Source of the DNA: Chryseobacterium sp. POL2
GTDB taxonomy: Bacteria; Bacteroidota; Bacteroidia; Flavobacteriales; Weeksellaceae
DNA: 64,000 bases
Direction of reading: 5' to 3'
NCBI RefSeq assembly: GCF_011058315.1
Contig: NZ_CP049298.1
Coordinates: 2,480,001 to 2,544,000 of the forward strand
Shown here: in pieces, positions 1 through 7,434 of the stretch
How positions within the stretch are numbered: the stretch's first letter is position 1
How the letters are laid out: every line of letters starts with the position of its first letter
Notes under the pieces: generated by a model
Told to the model about the DNA's origin: nothing
Databases searched by the model: none
The model's input: only the letters and a program-made list of their open reading frames with translations
Translations under genes and position numbers: made by a program

Positions 1-50
1 CAAAAGAATTACAAAAATGATGTTGTCAATATACTGCATATCAATCGAAG

Positions 51-992
51 TTATTTTTTTCCAAATACAGAAATGTTAATGTAACGTTTAGGGTTAGCTT
101 TAAGATCTTCTATTAAAGCGTTAAGACTGTTAGATGTTTTGTTCAGATTGTTGTAAAGTTCTTCATCTTTGGTAAGCTTTCCAAGAGAACCTTCTCCATT
201 TTGTATGCCAGAAATAACAGAATTCAGTTTGTCTGCTGTTGTGCTAAGATTGTCAATGGCAGAGTTCAGTTTTTTAACATCAACATTGTCGGCAACTGTC
301 CCGAATTTTTCTACTGTTGTTTTTGTAGACTGTAGAGTTTTGTTGGTATTATCAAGTACCGAATGGATGCCAGCTTCGTTATTCGCTAAAAGTCTGTTAG
401 TTTGGTCAGCTGTTGTTTTGAAAGCTGCAACCGTTTGGTTTAGGTTGGCTAAAAGTAGTTTTATCTGTTGGCGATTTTGTTCATCTACCAATTTGTTTGC
501 ACTTACCATAGTTGAGTCTAGTTTTGTAAGAACGCTAGCAACTTGGTCTTTTACAGGTCCGACTTGTGAGGCTAAAGAGTTTAACATTGATAGTTGGAAA
601 TTCCCCATCAAAGTGTCACCGTCTTTAGCAAGGATATTTCCTTTGGCTAAATTAATCCTAAGCTCTTTGCCAGACATTAAGCCTGGCTCAAAGATTTCTA
701 CTTTAGACTGTTTAGAAAATTCGAATCTGTCGTTCACAGTAATTTCAACGACAAAGTGGATGTCGCCAGAAGTCGTCGGGATAGGTTTGATGTCAGAAAC
801 CTGACCTACACGTAATCCATTGATGGAAACTGGATTTGATTTTGCTAAACCTTCAACGTTATCGTATTTAATGTAATATTGATTATCGGTAGAGAAGATG
901 TTTTTCCCTTTCATAAATTGATACAATATGACAAAGGAAATAACCGCAAATATTGCGATAAGACCCGCCTTTAATTCTTTACTAAACTTCAC
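51..992 (-). CDS. MCE/MlaD-family lipid-transport protein
   Basis: A 313-residue protein with one N-terminal membrane segment (about residues 8-27), an MCE/MlaD domain (about 35-115, with the typical NGLRVGQV stretch) and a long helical C-terminal half rich in Asn, Thr and Leu. Family knowledge: MlaD-type proteins are anchored in the inner membrane and form the periplasmic lipid-binding part of phospholipid transport systems. No MlaE or MlaF partner gene is visible beside it, so the ABC partners would be elsewhere. It lies downstream of the PpiD-like gene but a terminator at 1058-1095 separates the two, and a TAnnTTTG-type -7 box (1015-1022) precedes its start. Confidence 0.85.
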   Translation of the reverse strand: MKFSKELKAGLIAIFAVISFVILYQFMKGKNIFSTDNQYYIKYDNVEGLAKSNPVSINGLRVGQVSDIKPIPTTSGDIHFVVEITVNDRFEFSKQSKVEIFEPGLMSGKELRINLAKGNILAKDGDTLMGNFQLSMLNSLASQVGPVKDQVASVLTKLDSTMVSANKLVDEQNRQQIKLLLANLNQTVAAFKTTADQTNRLLANNEAGIHSVLDNTNKTLQSTKTTVEKFGTVADNVDVKKLNSAIDNLSTTADKLNSVISGIQNGEGSLGKLTKDEELYNNLNKTSNSLNALIEDLKANPKRYINISVFGKK

Positions 993-1014
993 GTAAATAT
1001 TATTTTTTAGGTTA

Positions 1015-1022
1015 CAAATATA
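1015..1022 (-). promoter_or_regulatory. Candidate -7 box for the MCE gene
   Basis: On the minus strand this reads TATATTTG, matching the flavobacterial TAnnTTTG -7 consensus, 22 nt upstream of the MCE start codon. No clear -33 TTG at the expected distance. Confidence 0.4.
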
Positions 1023-1057
1023 AGAATATTGAGATTAATATTCTTTCTAAATAAAAT

Positions 1058-1095
1058 AAGAAAAGCGATTTGCAAAAATACAAACCGCTTTTCTT
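1058..1095 (-). terminator. Rho-independent terminator after the PpiD-like gene
   Basis: Near-perfect 15-bp stem with an 8-nt loop, followed on the minus strand by a T-rich stretch. It starts 24 nt after the stop codon of the foldase gene. Confidence 0.75.
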
Positions 1096-1118
1096 TATGT
1101 TTTTAAATAATTTTATTC

Positions 1119-3263
1119 TTATTGGTGGTTTTTATCCCAAACTTCAATTCTGAAATCTTCGATATCCGCGTTATCCTGAAGAGATTTAAGATAACCTTGT
1201 CCGAACATAGAACTATTTTGTTGTTGGATAGACTCAACGACTTGTTTAGCATCACCAGGCATTTTGTTACTCTTAAGCGATTTGCGTTGTACAACATATA
1301 CGCCACTCATCCCTTCGATAGGAGAAGAAAGCTTGTTGTTTGCAACACCGAAAGCCGCACCAGCAACTTTTGGCTCCATAGAGTTTGCTAAGAATGCGTT
1401 GAAGAAGTTGATGTCAGAGTTTGCTTTTTGTGTGTTGAACATTTTCGCAATTTGATCTAGACTTCCCGCTTTTGCAGAATTGATTTTTTCTATGATTTTC
1501 TTCGCAAGCAACTTGTTTTTCACAATAGGTTCAATCTGTTCTCTGACGCTTTCTGGATTTGCCAGACCTGCATCTTGTTTGCCAGCAACGTAAACAACAA
1601 TGCGATCTCCTGTCCCGTCAACAGTGAAGATATCCGTATCTCCAATTTCTCTTTTCTTGTCAAATGCCCACATTAATATTTCTGAATCTTTATCCGTTCC
1701 TAAACCAGGCAATTGACCTTGGAATCGTGTAACAGATTTTGGATTTTGCATAGTAAAGCCACCCTTTTTAGCAATGTTAGAGAATTCGTTAAAGCTCTTA
1801 CCTTGGATTTGTTGGATAAATCGTGTTGCTTTATTGTGAACATCGCTTTCCGTTTTGTCGGAAGCTTTGATGCTTTTTGCTAAATGAGCTACTTTGTAAG
1901 CCATGCTACCCGCTTTTTTATCATCGATTTTGATGATGTGGTAACCGAACTGCGTTTCTGCTAATCCGATTGTTCCTTTGCTGTTTGTTGCTAAGAATTG
2001 CAAATATCCTGGCGCAAATTGAGATTCTGGTGTTGTCCATCCCACGCTACCTTTTCTTTCAACAGCGTTCGGTTCATCAGAGAATTTTAAATCTTTATCA
2101 AAATTAGCAGCGTTTGATTTTGTGTCTGCAAGGATGCTGTCAGCTAGTTTTTTTGCTGCTTCTTTCGTTCTTGTCGCTGTCGATCTTTCCGCGCCTTTGT
2201 AAGCGATAAGAATGTGGCTTGACAATGTAGAGTCAGAAGGTTTCTTATCTAGCAATTTTGATACGATATAATAATTTTGCTCTTTATATGGTCCAAATGT
2301 TTGTCCTATTGCAGCAGAGGCGATTTTGTCTTTTAAAGTGCTTGGTAGTTGTTCTGGCTTCAGGTACTGCGGGATGTATGGAACATCTGAGTTAAGCTCA
2401 ACAAACATAGAGTCATTTGTTGTGTTTTGGAAGTTCTCAGTTCCGTTAAAAGCGTCAGATCCTTTTAGGAATAATTTGTTTAATTCATTAAGCGAAGCCG
2501 CGTCGTCTTGCGCACTTGGCGTTGCAGGGAAATAAACGTATCCTAAGTTACGGTTAGCATCAACTTTGAATCTTGTTGGGTGAAGTTTGATATAGTCCAA
2601 TAAATCTTGTGTTGTAACTTTTACAGGATTTATTTTCTCAAAACTTGTATAATCAACTTTTACATAATCGATGTTTGCTATCTCATCACGTTGTTTCACG
2701 ATAAGATCTGCTTCTTTTTTGCTGGCGGTAATGCCGTTTCCTAAGTTACCGAAAAGAATTCTTGCCATCATTCTGTATTCAATTGATTTTTTGTTTCTTA
2801 ACCAACTGTTATACATTTCTGCCTCCCCAGAATTTTGCAGGCTTTCGATTTGTTTTTTTATGTCTTGCAGTTTGAAGTTTCCTTTTTCGTCAAAATTTGA
2901 AGGATTTTGTGCAAACATTGGATCGTACTGAAGTTGGCTCCAGAACACATCGTCTGTTAATTCAAGTCCTAATTTTTCAAACTCTTGTTTGATTAGTTTG
3001 GATTGTACCAATACTTGCCAAGCTTGTTCTTCAAGTCCGTTTTGTGGTTGTCCTTGTTGTTGAGCCTGTTGTTGAAGTACAAATAATTGGTCATTGAACT
3101 CGTCACGGCTAATATCTTCGCCATTAACTTTTCCTAAAATACTAGGGTTTTTTCCAAAAACCTGATCAATAGTATCTGGATTTATTAAGAATGCTACTAA
3201 TGCTAAGGCAATAACACCCATCAATAACCAAGGTCGTTTTCTAATCTCTCCTAAAACTGCCAT
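1119..3263 (-). CDS. PpiD/SurA-like peptidyl-prolyl isomerase
   Basis: A 714-residue membrane-anchored periplasmic foldase. One N-terminal transmembrane segment (about residues 13-29) is followed by a SurA_N-type chaperone region (with VNGEDISRDEF), then a parvulin-like rotamase region (about 340-470, containing SSHILIAYKG and the GSVGW stretch), then a second weaker parvulin-like segment towards the C terminus. Length and layout match the PpiD family, which assists folding of outer membrane and secreted proteins. Monocistronic by its own terminator downstream. The exact in vivo substrates cannot be read from sequence. Confidence 0.88.
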   Translation of the reverse strand: MAVLGEIRKRPWLLMGVIALALVAFLINPDTIDQVFGKNPSILGKVNGEDISRDEFNDQLFVLQQQAQQQGQPQNGLEEQAWQVLVQSKLIKQEFEKLGLELTDDVFWSQLQYDPMFAQNPSNFDEKGNFKLQDIKKQIESLQNSGEAEMYNSWLRNKKSIEYRMMARILFGNLGNGITASKKEADLIVKQRDEIANIDYVKVDYTSFEKINPVKVTTQDLLDYIKLHPTRFKVDANRNLGYVYFPATPSAQDDAASLNELNKLFLKGSDAFNGTENFQNTTNDSMFVELNSDVPYIPQYLKPEQLPSTLKDKIASAAIGQTFGPYKEQNYYIVSKLLDKKPSDSTLSSHILIAYKGAERSTATRTKEAAKKLADSILADTKSNAANFDKDLKFSDEPNAVERKGSVGWTTPESQFAPGYLQFLATNSKGTIGLAETQFGYHIIKIDDKKAGSMAYKVAHLAKSIKASDKTESDVHNKATRFIQQIQGKSFNEFSNIAKKGGFTMQNPKSVTRFQGQLPGLGTDKDSEILMWAFDKKREIGDTDIFTVDGTGDRIVVYVAGKQDAGLANPESVREQIEPIVKNKLLAKKIIEKINSAKAGSLDQIAKMFNTQKANSDINFFNAFLANSMEPKVAGAAFGVANNKLSSPIEGMSGVYVVQRKSLKSNKMPGDAKQVVESIQQQNSSMFGQGYLKSLQDNADIEDFRIEVWDKNHQ

Positions 3264-3362
3264 TTTTTGTTATGTGTTTATAATCAATTCGCGAAAATAC
3301 ATATTTTTAAAGGAAAATGAAAAATTTGTTTTAAACTTTTATCAATCTGAATGCTATATTAA

Positions 3363-3394
3363 GAAAAAACCACCGAAAAAATCTTTTTCGATGG
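3363..3394 (-). terminator. Terminator of the sigma-factor operon
   Basis: Inverted repeat CATCGAAAAA / TTTTCGGTGG with a short loop and a following T run on the minus strand, about 28 nt beyond the stop of the last gene of the sigma-factor operon. Confidence 0.65.
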
Positions 3395-3421
3395 CCTTAT
3401 TTGGAAGAGCTTTGGTGATAG

Positions 3422-4072
3422 CTATTTTTCCTTTCCACCATACTTTTTATCTATAATTTTGTCCCGGACTTTACCTTCGGTTTGGAAAAATTTTAAAACT
3501 TGTTGAGGTGTTAATATTTTTAAAAATTTGTCCGCGTATAATTGTCTATTGTTTAAAAGCTGTTTTCCAACTTCAAAACTTTCGTCAAGTTTTTGTTTGG
3601 CTTCATCGTTGCTCAATTTTTCAATGTCAATAGTACCTTTGAATTTGTCTTTAATTTGTTTCTGGCTCAAGGTATATTGTTTAAATATTTCTTTGAACTC
3701 TTCCTGCGACTCTTTCGGAATGTTTAATTCGTCGAGTATAATATCTTCTTTTACAGTCTGCATAAATTGGGAACGCTCTCTAGGATTCATGTTTTTTATC
3801 ATTTGATGACGTTCTTCTTTATCCAGCTGATTCCAGTTGTTTATAGAATTTTGTTGCATTTGCGAAGTTGTTCTTGTCCTGTTAAAATCATTTTGACTAG
3901 GACTGAAATTGTTGCCAAGCCCACTGCTTCTTAATTGCGAGGTTGTGGTTTGGTTATTCGTTCTTTGTTGGCTGCGCTCTGTGGCATTTCCACGCCGTTC
4001 GGTTTGTGCATCAATATGTAGACTGAACGCCATTAATATTAAACTAAACAATGTTTTTTTCATAACTTTCAT
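3422..4072 (-). CDS. Secreted protein of the sigma-factor operon, Spy-like C-terminal motif
   Basis: 216 residues with an N-terminal signal peptide (ending near IDAQ) and then a Gln/Asn/Arg/Thr-rich low-complexity region to about residue 85. The helical charged C-terminal half contains MNPRERSQF and ILTPQQVLKFF. The LTPQQ piece resembles the LTxxQ motif of Spy/CpxP-type periplasmic proteins; this is a resemblance, not a family assignment. Third gene of the operon sigma factor - membrane protein - this gene, with an 11-nt gap to the gene before it. That context suggests an envelope-stress output or a modulator of the anti-sigma partner. A start at the second Met (MKKTLF) is equally possible. 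Confidence 0.7.
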   Translation of the reverse strand: MKVMKKTLFSLILMAFSLHIDAQTERRGNATERSQQRTNNQTTTSQLRSSGLGNNFSPSQNDFNRTRTTSQMQQNSINNWNQLDKEERHQMIKNMNPRERSQFMQTVKEDIILDELNIPKESQEEFKEIFKQYTLSQKQIKDKFKGTIDIEKLSNDEAKQKLDESFEVGKQLLNNRQLYADKFLKILTPQQVLKFFQTEGKVRDKIIDKKYGGKEK

Positions 4073-4083
4073 TTTTGTGTCGT

Positions 4084-4653
4084 TTAATTATATAAATCTA
4101 AATATACATCTTGATCGACACCTCGTTCGACTTCCGAAATCTGGGCTGGTGTGAAAACTGCTAATATTTGATTCATTTTGTTTTCTGATGAATTGTTGGC
4201 GTTAGCAAAAGATGTTGTTGGTGTTTTTTTCTTTGTTTTTGCTGCTGCTAATAATTCTTTAGTTTTCTTTGGCGATCCAGATGTTGTGTGTTGTTCAGCA
4301 ATACGCTTTTCTGATTTAATAATATTTTGCTTTGTTTCGACTGTCGGTTCAGGGTTGTTTATTGCTAAGTCCTGATTTTGTATTGAAGAATAACTGCTGT
4401 CAATAATAATTTTTTGTTGGGTAATAGATTGTTGTTTTTCAATGTTTTGGTTGTTAAGAGACCAAAAGCTAAGCCCTCCGATAACTGCGATAGCTGCAGC
4501 AGCGGCCCATTTGAAATTAAATGAGATAATTCTTCCTTCTTTCTTTTGAAGCTTGGTCTTTTCAATAACCTTATCTTGCATTGACGCAAAAAAATCGGTC
4601 GGTGTTGTGAAAGTATTTTTACGTTCTAGATTTTCTAAGTCAAAATTTTTCAT
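4084..4653 (-). CDS. Single-pass membrane protein, candidate anti-sigma factor
   Basis: 189 residues with a short cytoplasmic N-terminal part (about 1-45), one transmembrane segment (about 48-66, Ala/Ile-rich) and a Thr/Lys/Ser-rich outer region ending in a conserved-looking FTPAQISEVERG stretch. It sits 13 nt behind the ECF sigma factor gene, the usual place for the cognate anti-sigma factor. No zinc-binding anti-sigma motif (HxxxCxxC) is visible, so the role is inferred from gene order and topology only. Confidence 0.65.
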   Translation of the reverse strand: MKNFDLENLERKNTFTTPTDFFASMQDKVIEKTKLQKKEGRIISFNFKWAAAAAIAVIGGLSFWSLNNQNIEKQQSITQQKIIIDSSYSSIQNQDLAINNPEPTVETKQNIIKSEKRIAEQHTTSGSPKKTKELLAAAKTKKKTPTTSFANANNSSENKMNQILAVFTPAQISEVERGVDQDVYLDLYN

Positions 4654-4666
4654 CGCTTTTATTTTA

Positions 4667-5224
4667 CTATAGCTCGCCAGAATAATTGTCTTTTATAAAA
4701 TTTTCAATTTTTTCTTTAGCGTAATGATAGTTAGTTTTTAATGTCCCGACAGACATGTCCACAATTTTGGAAATCTCTTCGTAAGGCAAATCGTCATAGT
4801 AACGCATTGTAAATACCAATTTTTGTTTTTCTGGAAGGCTTTGTATTGCCTTTTGTAACATAACTTGTATTTCTTCTGCATCTTTTTCCGCGTTATCAGC
4901 CACCAGATTCTGCATATAGTAATCTGGGTCTTCATCGGCCTTTTTCATCTTTTTCATTTTGTTAAGTTGTTGCAAAGCTTCGTTGGTAGCAATCCGATAA
5001 AGCCAAGTGTACAACTTGCTATCTTGTTTGAATTGATGAAAATTCTGATAGGCTTTGATAAACGTTTCCTGCAATACATCCTGTGCGAGATCGTGGTCAA
5101 CAATCAATCGACGAATATGCCAATACAATCTGCTTTGGTGTATATCCATCATCGCACGAAGCCCTTTTTCCACAGTTTTTGGCTGTGTCATCAGCTTGAT
5201 AATGTCATCGTCTGTAAGCTTCAT
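4667..5224 (-). CDS. ECF-type RNA polymerase sigma factor
   Basis: 185 residues with a sigma-70 region 2 (about 25-95, including DLAQDVLQETFIKAYQN and the WLYRIATNEA stretch) and a region 4 helix-turn-helix (about 125-180, with LPEKQKLVFTMRYYDDLPYEEI). No region 1 or 3, the size and layout of group 4 (ECF, RpoE-like) sigma factors, which redirect RNA polymerase in response to envelope signals. First gene of a three-gene operon with a candidate anti-sigma factor and a secreted protein. Confidence 0.9.
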   Translation of the reverse strand: MKLTDDDIIKLMTQPKTVEKGLRAMMDIHQSRLYWHIRRLIVDHDLAQDVLQETFIKAYQNFHQFKQDSKLYTWLYRIATNEALQQLNKMKKMKKADEDPDYYMQNLVADNAEKDAEEIQVMLQKAIQSLPEKQKLVFTMRYYDDLPYEEISKIVDMSVGTLKTNYHYAKEKIENFIKDNYSGEL

Positions 5225-5260
5225 GTGGGATGTTTCATTTATTGGATAATTATTTTAATC

Positions 5261-5268
5261 CAAAGTTA
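5261..5268 (-). promoter_or_regulatory. Candidate -7 box for the sigma-factor operon
   Basis: Reads TAACTTTG on the minus strand (TAnnTTTG consensus), 36 nt upstream of the sigma factor start codon. No -33 element at the usual spacing, which would fit promoter recognition by a factor other than the housekeeping sigma. Confidence 0.35.
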
Positions 5269-5353
5269 AAATTGTTTTTTAATTTTTTGATTTTCTAAGG
5301 ATAGTTTGTTCCTGAAATCTGCTAAATTGCAAGAAATATTAAAATACCAAAAA

Positions 5354-6109
5354 GTGAAAATCGTTATCATTGGCTCTGGAAATGTCGCATATCATCTCGC
5401 AAAAGCACTAATAACAACCGAACAAAATTTAGTCCAAATTTTCGGAAGAAATCAGAAAGTTCTAAAAAATATCTCAGAAGAACTTAATATTCCGTTTTCT
5501 ACAAAAAATTTGGCGGATGCAGACTTGTATATTATTTCGGTTAGCGATTCTGCGGTAGAAGCGGTTTCCCAGCAGGTTTTTAAAAAGAACGCCATTGTTG
5601 CTCACACTTCCGGTTCTTTGCCGAAAGAAATTTTGCAAGGTAATTATCAAAAAGCGAGTTTTTATCCTTTGCAAACTTTTTCGAAAATTAAAGATTTAGA
5701 TTATTCTGAAATTCCGTTTTTTATTGAAGCAGAAACGGAAGATGTGGTTGAAAAATTAAAAAATATAGCCGAAAAAATTTCAAAATATGTCGAAGTTGCC
5801 GATTTTGAAAAGCGAAAATACATTCATCTAACTGCTGTTTTCGCATGCAATTTTGTTAATCATCTTTTTGCAAGAGCAAAAGAGATTTCGGATTCACAGA
5901 ATATTTCGTTTGATTATTTTATGCCTTTGATAGAAGAAACCTTTGATAAAATAAAATCCGTGGAGCCCAAAGCAGCACAGACTGGACCTGCGGTTCGTAA
6001 TGATAAACGGATTCTCGAAGCGCATCAATCATTGATTACAAATCCAGAGCAACTCGCTATTTATAACTGTATGAATGCTTCAATCAAAAAAATGTACAAG
6101 CTGGATTAA
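5354..6109 (+). CDS. Rossmann-fold / DUF2520 protein
   Basis: 251 residues from a GTG start. An N-terminal NAD(P)-binding Rossmann fold begins at once with VKIVIIGSGNVAYHLAKAL (GxGxxA-type motif). A DUF2520 helical domain follows (about residues 120-250), with the conserved HLTAVFACNFVNHLF and GPAVRNDKRILEAH stretches. Members are described as F420/NADP oxidoreductase-like dehydrogenases of unknown substrate. An in-frame TTG at 5306 would add 16 residues, but family members normally begin directly at the Rossmann strand, so the GTG at 5354 is preferred. Confidence 0.82.
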   Translation: MKIVIIGSGNVAYHLAKALITTEQNLVQIFGRNQKVLKNISEELNIPFSTKNLADADLYIISVSDSAVEAVSQQVFKKNAIVAHTSGSLPKEILQGNYQKASFYPLQTFSKIKDLDYSEIPFFIEAETEDVVEKLKNIAEKISKYVEVADFEKRKYIHLTAVFACNFVNHLFARAKEISDSQNISFDYFMPLIEETFDKIKSVEPKAAQTGPAVRNDKRILEAHQSLITNPEQLAIYNCMNASIKKMYKLD

Positions 6110-6170
6110 TTTTTTGTAACAAAAATTAATTGCTGATACTAATTGATTATACTTTTAAAATAACATCAAA

Positions 6171-7067
6171 ATGAATATTAAAAAATTAGTTAGTTTAAGT
6201 TTTCTTTTATTGGTTGGATTGCTTTCCGCACAAGAATCCGCCAATCGGTTTTTCTATGAATTAAGTTTTAAGCCTAAAAAAGATTCTGCAAAAATAGATA
6301 AGGTTATGACCATCTTGGATATTACAAAAGACAAATCTATTTATCAGGATTTTACACTCCCCGCACAAGATTCTATCATAAAAGTTGCAGTGGAAGAAAT
6401 GGAGAAGACCAAAACTTTTAAAGACTTGAGTAAGTCTATTAAAATGCCGAAGTTTTCGTATAAAATCTATAAGTCTTATCCGTCGATGAAAGAGACCTAT
6501 CATGATAGAATTAGCATGACGCTTTTCGGTTATGAAGATGACATTAAATTTAATTGGAAAATGGGCAACGAAAAGAAAAAAGTCGGAGCTTATAACACGC
6601 AAAACGCTACTGTAGAATATGGTGGAAGAATATGGACCGCTTGGTTCAGTCCAGATTTGCCGTTTTCTGATGGACCTTACAAATTTTATGGATTGCCAGG
6701 TCTTATTGTGAAAATAGAAGATGCTGATAAAAATTATTCTTGGGAACTGAAGGGTAACAAGACGGTTAAGGATTGGAAAGAATTCAGTTATGCTGAAGAA
6801 GCAAATGCTAAATATGGGATGAATAATGAGTTGAAGCTTACAACCAAAGAAAAATTCCAAAAAGCTTATGCCGCCTTCAAACAAGATCCAATGGCTGAAG
6901 CTCGCGCAAATATTCCACAAAATATGATGGGAATGAAAATGCCAGGAAGCGATTTGACCGTTGGTGAAATGTTGAAAAATCAAGAAAAGATGATTAACGA
7001 TTTCTTTAATGCCAATGACAATCCTATCGAAAAGACAGAAGCTACATCAGTTAAAAAGAAAAAATAA
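6171..7067 (+). CDS. GLPGLI family secreted protein
   Basis: 298 residues with a signal peptide (about 1-20) and the family-defining GLPGLIVKIED motif near residue 183. This Bacteroidota family is secreted or periplasmic and has no established function. The C-terminal third is Met/Lys-rich (GMKMPGSD) and ends in a run of lysines. Monocistronic, with a terminator directly downstream. Confidence 0.88.
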   Translation: MNIKKLVSLSFLLLVGLLSAQESANRFFYELSFKPKKDSAKIDKVMTILDITKDKSIYQDFTLPAQDSIIKVAVEEMEKTKTFKDLSKSIKMPKFSYKIYKSYPSMKETYHDRISMTLFGYEDDIKFNWKMGNEKKKVGAYNTQNATVEYGGRIWTAWFSPDLPFSDGPYKFYGLPGLIVKIEDADKNYSWELKGNKTVKDWKEFSYAEEANAKYGMNNELKLTTKEKFQKAYAAFKQDPMAEARANIPQNMMGMKMPGSDLTVGEMLKNQEKMINDFFNANDNPIEKTEATSVKKKK

Positions 7068-7091
7068 TTTCTAAAATATTGATAATATGAC

Positions 7092-7120
7092 AAAAGTCGG
7101 GTGAAAGCTCGGCTTTTCTT
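7092..7120 (+). terminator. Terminator after the GLPGLI gene
   Basis: AAAAGTCGGG / CTCGGCTTTT stem (one G-T pair) with a 6-nt loop, followed by a T-rich tail, 25 nt past the stop codon. Confidence 0.6.
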
Positions 7121-7155
7121 CTTTGATTTGTTATTTAGATTTAATTAAAATAAGC

Positions 7156-7163
7156 TATATTTG
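7156..7163 (+). promoter_or_regulatory. Candidate -7 box for feoAB
   Basis: TATATTTG, a perfect TAnnTTTG match, 20 nt upstream of the feoA TTG start. The nearest TTTG upstream is 25 nt away, slightly longer than the usual spacing. Confidence 0.45.
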
Positions 7164-7183
7164 CAGTTCTAAATTTTAAAGTT

Positions 7184-7432
7184 TTGACTAAAAAAATATC
7201 TGAAACATTGTGTTGCTTTCCTAAAAATAAACTAGGGAAAATTCGAGGTTTTAATGATGAATTAAAAATGCCAACCAAAATTTTAGAAATGGGATTGCTC
7301 CCGCAAACAGTGTTTAAGATTTTGTACCAAGCCCCTTTCAATGGGCCTTTGTATATAGAATATGGTGAAGAGCATTCGCGTTTGGCTTTGCGTATCGAGG
7401 AGGCAAGATTTATTGATGTAGACGCAGTTTAG
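7184..7432 (+). CDS. feoA: Ferrous iron transport protein A
   Basis: 82 residues forming a small SH3-like FeoA domain (GKIRGFND, ILEMGLLPQTVFKIL, ALRIEEARFIDV). It is a cytoplasmic accessory protein for FeoB. The start is a TTG; the first in-frame ATG lies inside the domain, so the TTG is likely real. Two nucleotides separate it from feoB, so the two are co-transcribed. Here FeoA is a separate protein rather than fused to FeoB. Confidence 0.88.
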   Translation: MTKKISETLCCFPKNKLGKIRGFNDELKMPTKILEMGLLPQTVFKILYQAPFNGPLYIEYGEEHSRLALRIEEARFIDVDAV

Positions 7433-7434
7433 TT

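Noticed and set aside
169-804. Long plus-strand open frame (211 codons) opposite the MCE gene
   Set aside because: It is antisense to a well-supported gene, has no recognisable domain and uses Ser/Phe/Leu-rich sequence typical of shadow frames.
6261-6983. 240-codon minus-strand frame opposite the GLPGLI gene
   Set aside because: Antisense shadow; the plus strand carries a signal peptide and the GLPGLI motif.
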